From Phellopilus nigrolimitatus (Eukaryota > Basidiomycota > Agaricomycetes > Hymenochaetales > Hymenochaetaceae), in assembly GCA_021029095.1 (NCBI GenBank), contig JAJOHG010000041.1:217643-281642 (forward strand): a stretch of 64,000 nucleotides of DNA, in the 5' to 3' direction. Shown here piece by piece: positions 11,523 to 21,484 of this stretch (positions are counted from its first letter, which is position 1; each line of letters starts with the position of its first letter). The position numbers and the translations under genes are program-made. The notes below the pieces were generated by a model that searched no databases, was not told the DNA's origin, and saw nothing but the letters and a program-made list of their open reading frames with translations.

Positions 11523-11940
11523 ATGGCACACCTGTGCATCGTCCTCAACGTCCACTGCTCCGGTCCGCCTCCTTCCTGCTCGCCGTCCCCGTCGCCCTCA
11601 CACGGGGACGACTCCTCTTTCCTCACCACCCCGCCGTCCCCGACGCTCTAAACCCGCTCCACTCACGCCGTAGGGCAGGGCCATGGCCCGAGTATCGACG
11701 GCTACCAGGGCCATTCACGGCGCACGAGTATCACCATTGCCGCACTGTCTTCTCCCGGCTAGGGCTATGCACGGGTCATGTATACCCGCAGGTCACCATG
11801 GGTAGACCCGTGGGAATACCTGCGGGTTTGGGTCACCCGTGCACGGGTGACCCGTTTCCCACGGGTCAGTCAAGGGTCCGGGTATGGATTTTTGCAGATT
11901 TTACAGACCCACGGGTTACCTGTGGGTAACTCAAGATCCG

Positions 11941-12916
11941 TGCTTGTAGAGTACAACGGATGTGCGAATGGGAAAGGTTACAGCAACGAGGGGGCACACG
12001 CAGACAGTGGAGACAGTTGTTTTGCAGCCGGCAACAAAATGGACGCGGCTCACGGTGAGACAGAGGGTACATCCTTGAGACACCGGGATATCCTACCAAC
12101 TCCGGCGCAGTCGAGGCAGCGCACATGTTCAAATAACGACGACAACGGCTTCGATGCGGCATCTCCTACGTCCCACACGCTCGGCGGGCAGCGCGCGATG
12201 GAGAAAGCAAGAGCGAAGGGCAATGGGAAGATTAACTCTCGTATCATCGAGCAGAGCAGAGACGTGCGATCCCGCCGACCTCAGGGTCTGCGGCCACGAA
12301 GGCGATGGGGATGAGGATGAGGATGCATCTGTCCGTCCTTCCTATTTGCGCTCGTTCTTCAGCTTTTTGGACTGCCTCTGTCCCTGCACAGAATGAGACC
12401 CAGTGTACGCTCACGAATAATCCCGCTGCCGAAAGCAACTTCCCGAAGGAGCTTGCGTCCCTGTACATGCAGTCCCGGGCGCATGCCCAAGCTCCAACGC
12501 CGACCTAGTCAGGAAAGCGTTGTGGGCCATATGCAGGTACAACATATATCTAGATTAGTGACACTTATTATGTCCAATAAACATCGTTGCTAAATCGTCA
12601 AGTTGGGAAGCCGATATGGGATCGGGTTGGGTAGCGGCACATGCTGCCACGGAAACGGATGTGTTCGCGGATCCAACCGAGGATGACTTCGAGAGTAAAG
12701 AATCAGTCGAAGAAGAGACTGTCGAAGGTGTTGAAGGAGTCGTTCGGCCTCGCTGGTACAGAGTTTAAGGAAATATCTCTACGGGACGAGGAAAGTGTGA
12801 GTGCGGATGGAGGTGTTTCGTTTGCCAGCCCAGATGTGGACATCGTCGATGACTCTTGCATAGATGTAAATTGTTATATAAACTGTTTTCGAGAGTGGTA
12901 CGAAGCTACGAAACTA
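11941..12916. other. interior of the large hAT element, no clear gene
   Basis: There are short overlapping frames only. One plus-strand frame at 12641-12940 (99 codons) is charged and unrecognised. I see no terminator, repeat or RNA gene. Confidence 0.3.
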
Positions 12917-13918
12917 TCATATATTAAGATCACTCAGTAACCCCGGCATGTCATTATATCCATCATCTGAAAGTATTGCATCACTCTGCGGTCTGGTGCG
13001 GAACATGTGAGCGAGTGCGGACTCGGACGTTGTCGCTGAATCGGTCGTGCAGGATGCGATTGTCGTGATAAAGCTAAGGGTGTCAATAAGACTGAAGTAC
13101 GCGGAAAAAGGATCCATCTTGTCCCAGACGGAGTTGCCACCCTCCGCACGGCCTGCCTGGTAGAACTTGACGATCTCCTTGCCGGCCTGCGAGTTCTCCT
13201 CCTGCTCCGACCACGGGATGCCCGAGTCCTGAAGCAGCAGCTGCCGCCGGTGCAGCAGGCCCGTAAGCTCATCCGTGCTCGCGTTGAACCCGGAGTGCGT
13301 CGGGTGCACGGGGTCGTACAGCGTGCTGATTTCGGGATTCTTCGAGCCGCTCATGAAGCGCGCGCCCTTCTTGTCCGAGCCCAAACCCGAGGCCGAGACT
13401 ACGTCTGAGCCCGACCCCGAAGCGCTCGAGGGGCTCGACTTGGAGCGCGAGCGCGTGGCGAATGTGTGCTCGGGGGAGACGTCGATGTGGGTGGGGGCAG
13501 AGGCAGGCGGAAGCAGGGTGTGGAGTGCGGGTTCAGCGGTGTAGTACGGGTCAAGGGCAGGCGGCGGTACATTAGGCAGCGAAAGGCGACGCGGCGTGGC
13601 GCGCTCGGGAGGCTCCTGTTGTGGGGTGAATAAGTCGTTGAGGTTGACGGTGTTCTGGCGCAAGGGGCGTGGCCGCGGCGAGGTCGCGGCGGTCATGATG
13701 CTGTCGTCGTCCTGCCTCTGCTGCTGCTTGCGCTGGTGGGGTGTTTCCTGGAGACTGGCGCGAAAGCGCTCGCGGCGCGGAGAGGTGGAGGTGTTGTTGG
13801 TGCCGTTGCCACTGTCCGTCGTCGCGGCCGTCGTCGTCAGCGTCGTCTGCAGCGGAGGCGTCTTCGTACGATGGAGAGGGGTAGCTGTGAACGGCGGCTG
13901 CGAGTCCTGTTCCGTCAC
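12917..13918 (-). CDS. hypothetical Pro/Ser-rich protein inside the hAT element
   Basis: A 333-codon open frame on the strand opposite to the transposase. The first two thirds are low-complexity (TTLTTTAATTDSGNGTN, PPERATPRRLSLPNVPPP, SSPSSASGSGSD). The last third looks globular (STDELTGLLHRRQLLLQD, SQAGKEIVKFYQAGRAEG, SVWDKMDPFSAYFSLIDTL). I do not recognise it. The conserved-looking C-terminal block and biased codons suggest a host gene fragment carried by the transposon rather than a transposon gene. The last 40-50 codons may be retained intron. It has a tandemly duplicated 5' region (13757-14256). Confidence 0.45.
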   Translation of the reverse strand: MTEQDSQPPFTATPLHRTKTPPLQTTLTTTAATTDSGNGTNNTSTSPRRERFRASLQETPHQRKQQQRQDDDSIMTAATSPRPRPLRQNTVNLNDLFTPQQEPPERATPRRLSLPNVPPPALDPYYTAEPALHTLLPPASAPTHIDVSPEHTFATRSRSKSSPSSASGSGSDVVSASGLGSDKKGARFMSGSKNPEISTLYDPVHPTHSGFNASTDELTGLLHRRQLLLQDSGIPWSEQEENSQAGKEIVKFYQAGRAEGGNSVWDKMDPFSAYFSLIDTLSFITTIASCTTDSATTSESALAHMFRTRPQSDAILSDDGYNDMPGLLSDLNI

Positions 13919-14256
13919 GATGGACGGGGACGCTGCGCGGAATTCAAAAGAGCGGTGGGGGACGTTGAGCTGATAACTTGCTAGCTTGCGTGCGCTGCGG
14001 CCTGGATGTGAGAGACCTGCGCGAACGCGCTCGCGGCGCGGGGAGGAGGAGGTGTTGTTGATGCCGTTGCCACTGTCTGTCGTCGCGGCCGTCGTCGTCA
14101 GCGTGTCTGCAGCAGAGGCGTCTTCGTACGATGGGGTAGGCGGCTGCGAGTCCTGTTGCGTTACGATGGACAGGGACGCTGAGCAAGATTCAAAAGAACA
14201 GTGGGGGACGTTGAGGTGATAGCATGCTAGCTTGCGTGCGCTGCGGCCTGGATGAG
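13757..14256. repeat. tandem duplication, about 250 bp x2
   Basis: 13757-14006 is repeated at about 14017-14256. Shared landmarks are GAGGTGTTGTTG, GCCGTTGCCACTGTC, GTCGTCGCGGCCGTCGTCGT, TCTTCGTACGATGG and GCTAGCTTGCGTGCGCTGCG. The second unit has several substitutions and small deletions. It duplicates the start region of the minus-strand frame 12917-13918. Confidence 0.7.
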
Positions 14257-14559
14257 AGGAAAAGTCGTTGTATTCCTGGATGGACGTCCTACGCGATGTG
14301 ATGTCGACTGGTCACATCCGGATTAGGATGCAGCTGATCTTTGCCAGCTCACCGTCTCTCCACGACCTCGTTCAACGACTGATGCTGCTTTTTTTTGCCA
14401 CTCAATGCTTCTGTATGGACCTTTGGGCCCCAAGCTCTGTGCCGTGCACTGGGCTACGCAGGTGCCGTCGTCTCGCGTTTCAATTTCTATGCTTCTTTCT
14501 GACCTTCGCGACGACGGCGACCTTTTTTTTGCATCAGGGGCCATATCATTTGCTGAGCT

Positions 14560-16121
14560 TAGAGCTCACCACGAGTCCTTAAAACCCGTGGAAACCCGTG
14601 ACCAAACCCGGACTACAGATCCGTATTCACAGATCACCCGTCAACGGGTGATCCGTGGGAAACGGGTTGTCACGGGTCCGGGTCGAGAATTTGTAATTTT
14701 TCAATACCCGCGGGTAGTTCACAGGTTTTCATCGCGGTGCAGGACCTCCTCGAGCGCGGGTACAGCGTGCGCGGCACCGTGCACGCGGAGAGCAAGGCCG
14801 CGCACGTCCGCAGCCTCTTCAAGGCGTATGCGGACAAGCTCGAGATCGTGGAGGTGCCGGACATCACGCAGCCGGGCGCGTTCGACGCGGCCGTGCAGGG
14901 CGTCGACGCGATCGCCCACACCGCGTCGCCGTTCCACTTCAAAGCGGACGACCCGAACGAGCTCATCGAGCCCGCCGTGAAGGGCACAGTCGGCATCCTC
15001 GAGTCCACGCTGAAGCACGTGTGAGTACACCCCCGCTCCCTCCACCCGTCTTTCGTCCCCAACTGACCCGGATGTCTTCGCTTTTCTTTTCTTCGTTGCG
15101 TACGGCAGCGGCCCGCAGCTGCAGCGCATCGCGGTGCTGTCCTCGTGCGCGTCCGTCGCGAATGCGTCGGACCGCGGGGAGCTCGACGAGCACTCGTGGA
15201 ACGAGGAGAGCACTACCGAGGTGCGCGCGCAGGGCCGCGCCGCGGAGCAGTCCGCCAAGTACCGCGCATCGAAAGCGCTCGCCGAGAAGGGTGTGTCTGC
15301 CTCGTAAAATACCCTCTGGTCGAAAGCTGACGTGCATGCAGCCGCGTGGGATTTCGCCGAGCAGCACATGTCCGAGATCTCGTGGGACCTTGTCGCGCTG
15401 AACCCGCCCTTCGTGCGTCCTCACCTCCCTCTGCTCTCTCCTTTCTCCCCCTCTCTAACCCATCTACTAGGTCCTCGGCCCGATCCTGCACGAAGTCGCC
15501 TCGCCCGCCGCGCTCAACAGCAGTGTTGCGTTTTTCTACGAGGCGATCCTGACGCAGAAGAAGACACCGGAGCAGCTCGCAAGTTTCCAGGGCTCATGGG
15601 TCGATGTGCGCGACGTCTCGCTCGGCCATGTGTGCGCGCTCGAGGTGCCAGCGGCAGGCGGGCAGCGCTTCATCCTGTCCGCCGGCGCGTTCATCTGGCA
15701 GGACTGGTGTACGTTTCCTTTTGGTTTAACCATGCTCTTACTGTTTACAATTCGGACTGACGCATTTGGCTTACAGTCGACGTTGCGAACGAGCTCCCAG
15801 GACTTACCGTGCCCGCTGCTCGTCGCGCTCGCATTCAAGCTCGAGGAGAGCCGCTTCGACATTGTGAGAATGCAGGCAGGTGCTCACATGTTTTCTTTCA
15901 TCTTTAACATTATAATAAATGTACATAGTGCTGCAAAAACCCGTCAGGACTCGTGAACTAACCGTCGACCCGCTTGACCCGCACCCGCGGGTTTCTGAGG
16001 ACCCGTGGATCCGTGTCCCAACGGATCCAGGTCAAGACGGGTCCGGGTCGAGGATTTTTCGTCACGGGTGACCCGCCAACGGGTCCGGTTCAACCCACGG
16101 GTGGACTCGTGGTGAGCCCTA
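14560..16121 (+). mobile_element. 1,562-bp hAT element carrying a dehydrogenase gene fragment
   Basis: The left terminus is TAGAGCTCACCACGAGTCC and the right terminus, read inwards, is TAGGGCTCACCACGAGTCC. Perfect 8-bp target duplications GCTGAGCT flank it (14552-14559 and 16122-16129). Subterminal blocks are rich in CGGGTCCGGGTCGA and ACCCG motifs at both ends. The terminal sequence differs from the larger element's ends apart from the outer TAGRGCT, so it is a separate subfamily. It has no transposase; the interior is a short-chain dehydrogenase gene fragment. It is inserted inside the 13.2-kb element. Confidence 0.85.
14734..15880 (+). pseudogene. captured NAD(P)-dependent short-chain dehydrogenase/reductase fragment
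   Basis: Exons of an extended SDR of the dihydroflavonol-reductase/Gre2 type, which reduces aldehydes or ketones with NADPH. Blocks are QDLLERGYSVRGTVHAESKA, DKLEIVEVPDITQPGAFDAA, VQGVDAIAHTASPF, IAVLSSCASV, KYRASKALAEK (the catalytic YxxxK), WDLVALNPPFV and WVDVRDVSLGHVCALEVPAA, separated by three short GT-AG introns. The Rossmann start (GxxGxxA) is reduced to FIAV and the C-terminus is cut by the element end, so it cannot be functional. Exons and introns lie in the original order, so genomic DNA was captured. Confidence 0.8.
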
Positions 16122-16129
16122 GCTGAGCT

Positions 16130-16351
16130 ACATGCGTACCGAGCGTACCGAGTCTCTTCACGTCGCGTCGCACAAGCTTGTTGTGTCTTGTGGTGGTGGG
16201 TAATGCTGCTGTGTCTTTTTTCTTCGGTGAAGTCCGTAACTGGTGAGTTGGCCGCTGCTGAGCAGCCGAAATAAATATCTGTATAAATACCAGTCTAATA
16301 TCTACGTTTGTTTTGCCCGTGTGCGTTTCGCTCTCATAATCCCCCCGCTTC
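16130..16351. promoter_or_regulatory. probable former upstream region of the hAT transposase
   Basis: When the 5.1-kb element is removed, this stretch joins directly to CGACTTCTGGCTCTCCAACA and the transposase ATG. It contains AATAAATATCTGTATAAATA (16270-16290), which is TATA-like. I infer that it is the promoter/5' UTR now separated from its gene by 5.1 kb. Confidence 0.4.
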
Positions 16352-17594
16352 CACTGCTGCCAGCCAACTGATTCATTCAAGGCCAGCAAATGCTTGCTTG
16401 CGCAAAGTGTATGAAGCCCAGGTATAGCTGGTTAACTTTGGGCCAGCTACGCTACAGGCATTGAATAATAGGTATACCAGCTGCTTGTGCTTTATTAGGC
16501 AGTGTTAGCTAATTAAACTACTTTATAATACGACACTGGGTATTATTAAATGTATATGCCTCGCAGAGAATTTTTTGCTTTTAAATATTGATCTAATCAC
16601 TAATCTTTGCTTCTTTAGTATTAGACTGCAGCCCATCAAACATCTGACAGGTGGCCTCGGCCTTGGCCTATGGAGGGTGATGCACTGCCGCCCTTTTCCC
16701 ATTATATAATTCAAACTCTAATCAGTGCCGCCGCCCGCCGTTACCGCCGCACTTACTTATAGGACTGCTGACAGGCCGCTCATCGTCGCCCGCCCTCGCG
16801 CTCACTGTTCTCAATGTTGTGCTCTTTTTTTTTCTTCTTTTTTTTACTTCAATTTTTTTTGTACATTATAATCTAGCTACCGGACATAACTAAAATGAAA
16901 GGATATACTTATTTACTTTGAAAAATGACTGGGGGAGCAGTCGAGGAGCGGCAAACAAAAAGAAAAGAAAAAAAAGGCGGAGCGGCTCCTTTTGCCGATC
17001 GCCCGCCTGCTTTCCCGTCCTGTGCATCGTTTCCGGTCCGCTCGTTCCCTAGCTGCCTGTGTGCGTACCCCGGAGGGCTTGCTCGCCCGTTCGCGGTATG
17101 CGGCGCACCGTTCCGCATTTCCGTGCTTCCTATCCAACTGCCACCCCCACGTTCCTTAGCCAGCCCGCTGTATCTCGCTAGCGCGGAGGTTTGCTCGTCC
17201 CCGCTGAGTAGTCAGAGATTGGCAACGCCAACTCACACATCCACATAAAAGCACTCACCAAAATTCGGCCGCGCCGCCACGGTGAGGCAGCGGCAGCGCG
17301 AGGCTCACTCTCTTGCGGAGATCACGCGCGAGGACGAGCGCGGGGAGCTCAGTTGAGGCGAACGCGGAGACGGATAAGCGGCGCTGGTCCTGGCTGACCT
17401 TGACGTGCAAGCGTCACCAGCGCTTGGTCGATGCGAGCAGGCACTCGCTGCGGTACGTCACAGCAGAAAGCCATACATCCTACTTTATTTCCTGCTGCAC
17501 CCCTCGGCCCTTAGTCCACCCGTAAGGAGGTGTTTCGAGTGAGGATCGGTCAAAGCGAAAGCAAGGTACGAATAAACAGCTGAAAGTCGAAGCA

Positions 17595-18265
17595 ATCAGG
17601 AAGTGACTTTCGTAGCGGCAGCATCGGTAGCAGCTGCGACGGCAGGACTGACCATTTTGCTGTCCTTGTAACGCACAAGAGGGGGAGGGTACATATGCGG
17701 CGGCCTTCGCGCAAATGGACACGGACAACTGTGTACCAAGAAGTCACCATAGAAAGGAGAATGAATGAGACACGAGACGCACCGTTCGAGGGAATGGTGC
17801 ACGAGACGCAGAAGGCGACCTTGAGGTAGAGTTTCAGGGATCACGTATTCTACTCAAAAATCAGGCGAGGAATCCTCGAAAGTGAAGTTTCGGCTTACCC
17901 TAATAGACCGACATCTCTGAGATGTCACAGACAGCGGCGGACTCGACCATGTCGCGCACAGTGAAGCACCTGATGGCCTTATCCTTGGGAACACAGCGCG
18001 AGCAGTTCGAGCCGCGCATGAGCCTGTTGCAGGGGCCATCGAGGGACACAAGGCGAAGACGTCGCGGATGATTGCAGGTTCGACCATGTCGCGCACAGTA
18101 AAGCGCTTGATGGCCTTGTTCTTGGGTACACAGCGCGAGCAGTTCGAGTAGCGCATGAACCTGGCGTGGAAGCCGGTGGGGGCAAGATAAAGAGACAGAG
18201 TTATAAGCAGAGACGATGAGCACGACGAGCACGACGACGTTGACGACGAGCACGAAACTCAACAT
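17595..18265 (-). pseudogene. RPS26: captured RPS26 gene fragment (copy 2)
   Basis: Counterpart of 7366-8036. It shows the same broken eS26 exons, including the tandemly doubled CVPK(D/N)KAI exon and the same frameshifts. I noticed no differences from copy 1. Confidence 0.8.
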
Positions 18266-19378
18266 GTCACGAGTGACTTACCGGAATAGGTCATCACTTT
18301 CGTCCAAATAAAGTATGTTTTGGATCAAATGATATTGATGGGCTCGCCACAGCTACAAAACATAGCTGTAGCGCTCCAACCTCTCAATTATAAATCGCAA
18401 TTAATTTACTTTATAATTATACATCATATAATCTTTCTTTTTAGAAAAAATTAGATCTTTGTAAATGCTATATATCAAGTTATTAACCCGATAATGCAAA
18501 TATCGAGTTTTCCTTCGTGTTGGCTTTGTAGTGCTATATACAGGGTTCCCGAAGCACTGTAAGTATTTAGTATAGGTTTCTAGTACATACTTCTTCGAAA
18601 TTGGAAAGTTTAAGTACCTGAGAAAGCCTACATCTTGTGTATAATAGCTTTTAGTATGGGATACACTGTATGCAGCAGTTTCGGGTCTGTTAGATTTCTC
18701 CTACATCTGAAAGGGCATTTAATCACATAGATGCTATTCATACAAGACTATATAGTATATTTATATCATTGAAAAAATCCCTGAGCTGTTTAAGAGCTGG
18801 ACAGTTGCACTGGAAGGCAAAGATGCTGCAAAAAGCTGTTTTCCAAGCTGTGGCAAATTCTGAATATTTTATGGGCACATAAAAATTATTTTGTTGTTAT
18901 CTTGAAGCACTTTTAATACACACAATGACCCCTATATTTTTTGTTTGGGAGTTGTCTATGAAATTACAAGGTGTCAAGGCTTCGAACTGGTAAGACAGAA
19001 CTGGTTTCAAGAAAAGCAAACCGATCTTCAGCTTTGAACGTACCTGTTTCCTAGATCTACATATTCTAGACCCTCATCCAGTAATCAAGGTACATTAAAA
19101 GTTTATAAACATGTTAAAGACATGTGTCATAAAGTTTGGGCCCGTTTGGCCCAGCCGATCGAGGTCGAAAATTGTTTTAGTGAAAAGTAGCACAGATTCC
19201 GTTTGTACGTTAACTAAATGCGTTATCTGTCAGCATCGTACCCGTCCTGGAATGTATAAATTTTTGAGGAGATAAAGAGCAGGTGTTAAAATATAACTAC
19301 ACGGTTTTAAGCCAATCCGTTGCGTGTATGAATTGCAAAAAACGAAACAGTTGTGCGCTAACGCGAGCGCTTACGAGC

Positions 19379-20279
19379 GCTTGCGCGGTTCGACACAACT
19401 TTCGCACGGTTGAACTTGCGTGCTCGCTGGGATCGACTTGCTCAACAACGTCGTTCACGACATCCAGGACCGTAAATAGCTCAAGGTAAGCGTTCAAACA
19501 CTCAGGGGGCCCATACATAACTAACTTTCTTGCTTTTATATCTATTCTATGTATTCAGGAGTCGCTAACACAGCTGTCGACGACGATAAGGCACGGGTGC
19601 ACCGACTTCGCCGCGACGAACCTCAAAGGTACTACGCGCCCGCCGCGCCGGAGCCCGTGCAGCACAAGACACTCCCGCAAGCGCTCGGGGGTGCAGCGAC
19701 GACCACGGCGCAGGCACTGCAAAGCACGAGCACCGGGCCCGATGAGAAGACGACGACATACCAAGCGGGCCTCTGGGACAGGGTGCGTGTTCTTTACATC
19801 TTTCTCTCCTCTCTTTTCTTTCTTATCTTAGTCTGCTTGAAAGACGCGCGTCTCACGCAAGACAGGACGATCCGCACGCACTTCCTGCGTCTCTGGAAGG
19901 CGACACTCATCAACGTAATGGCGGGCACGCTCAAGGTGTTGCAGGCGGCCTCCGCATCGCGGCCCGAACACGACACGGCGAAGCAGACGTTCAAAACCGT
20001 GGTCCCGCGAGGCAGGAACAATCGCGGCTCGAAGTCGAGAACGCCGAGGACGACCTCGTGCAGAAGACGGAGGTTGCGACCACCTGAGAACGCGCTTCCA
20101 AGCTCGATTTAATCGATGGTACGTCCTCGCGCTCGATGCCGGACTGAATATGCCCTTATTGCAGCCTGAACCCCTGAAGAACCTGAACAAACTCGTCGGG
20201 CTCAATTCGCCTACCACGCGTCCGCTGCCGAGGCGCTCTCTGCCACAATCGCGTGCGCGCTTGCGCGTCGACACACAAA
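19379..20279 (+). pseudogene. captured BAR-domain protein gene fragment (copy 2)
   Basis: Counterpart of 9150-10050, with the same Gvp36/endophilin-like blocks and the same frame breaks. Confidence 0.6.
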
Positions 20280-20391
20280 TCTGTCACGACGAGCAGCTGC
20301 GGCTCCTTAAACGAGCGCGTGAGGTCACCTCCAACGCGCACATCGCCCTCGTCTGTCTCCCCGTTGCATACCGATAGCACCGACTCCGCCA

Positions 20392-20723
20392 ATCTCTCTT
20401 GCGGATGCGGCACGCTCGGCGTCCAAAGCGAAGCGCAAGGTCATCTTCAAACGCGCAGAGTCGTACGTGAAGAGCTATGTTTCGAAGGGGAAGGAGGAGG
20501 TGCGCCTGAAGCGCGCGGCCCGCGCTGCGGGCGACTTCTACGTCCCGGCAGAGCCGAAAGTGTACTTCGTTGACCGTATCCGCGGTATCAACGAAATCGC
20601 ACCGAAGCCACGTAAGTTTCTGCAGCTCCTCTGCCTGCTCCAGATCAACAACGGTGTTTTCGTAAAGGTCACGAAGGCGACGCAGCAGATGCTCCGTCTC
20701 GTCGAGCCTTACATTACTTACGG
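20392..20723 (+). pseudogene. RPL7: captured RPL7 exon (copy 2)
   Basis: Counterpart of 10163-10494. It is the same uL30 exon ending at the same GT donor after EPYITYG. Confidence 0.85.
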
Positions 20724-21484
20724 GTGCGCAATTCTTCTCTTGCGCGGGTGCGGCGTGCTCGGATACTCTGGCCTTCCGAATCCCTTCTCCCCCTTTCGTA
20801 ATTAATGCGCGCCGCTTGCTCCTTGCAAGTGGCAACTCTTGTTTAATTTAATCTCACATATAATTACCCCCCCCTCCCTCCCCCATATGGTTTTAAATAG
20901 AGAAAAAAGAAGAGTGCAAGAACAATAGAATAGACAGTAATAACTACAGTATGCAAAATATACTAATTTATTTGATGAGTTTTTGGTTGAGCTACGCGAA
21001 GGCGGCGGCAAACAGTGAGCGGGAGGCGGGATGTCTGCTTATGTGATCCCGACGAATCGGCGCGCGATGGATAAATAAATAGAAGCATCCAAATGTATTT
21101 GTAATTAGTCCCCTGCCCCGATGGCAATGATATCACATCAATCAAACTTCAGGGCACAATCATAGAAGCTCCCTGTAAACTATAATCATGACACCCCTGA
21201 TATTTTTAGTTTTTTGATAATAAAGAGAATTAAATTAAGTACTATTTAAAAAAGTGGCCCCTAGGCTGCTCGGATATCATTAAAAAACCCAAAATCGCTT
21301 TTTTCGGCCTGCCAGATAGCTGACCAAGCCTGCTACACAGTGAATTCAATCCCGGCAGCAACGCTGGCTTGAATTATTCAATGAATGCAGGGCCTCATAC
21401 ACTTTTGCCATGCTAAGCATTCGCTGGTTGGTATTGAATTATCTTCCTGGTAGGACTGCCGCTTCGACTTCTGGCTCTCCAACA

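Larger units (their letters stand above)
16352..21458 (+). mobile_element. 5,107-bp gene-capturing hAT-like element, copy 2
   Basis: Same element as 6123-11229, same orientation and length. It is flanked by CCGCTTC (16345-16351 and 21459-21465), a different 7-bp target from copy 1, which proves independent transposition rather than segmental duplication. It sits 26 bp upstream of the hAT transposase start codon, inside the 13.2-kb element. It carries the same RPS26, BAR and RPL7 fragments. Confidence 0.85.

Noticed and set aside
11760..11940. ACCCGTGGGT-rich clusters as CRISPR or satellite arrays
   Set aside because: Motifs occur in both orientations without regular spacing and always next to hAT termini, as expected of transposase binding sites.
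6123..21458. The two 5.1-kb direct repeats as LTRs of a giant retrotransposon or as a segmental duplication
   Set aside because: Each copy has its own inverted termini and different flanking target duplications, and the sequence between them has no gag or pol. They are independent insertions.
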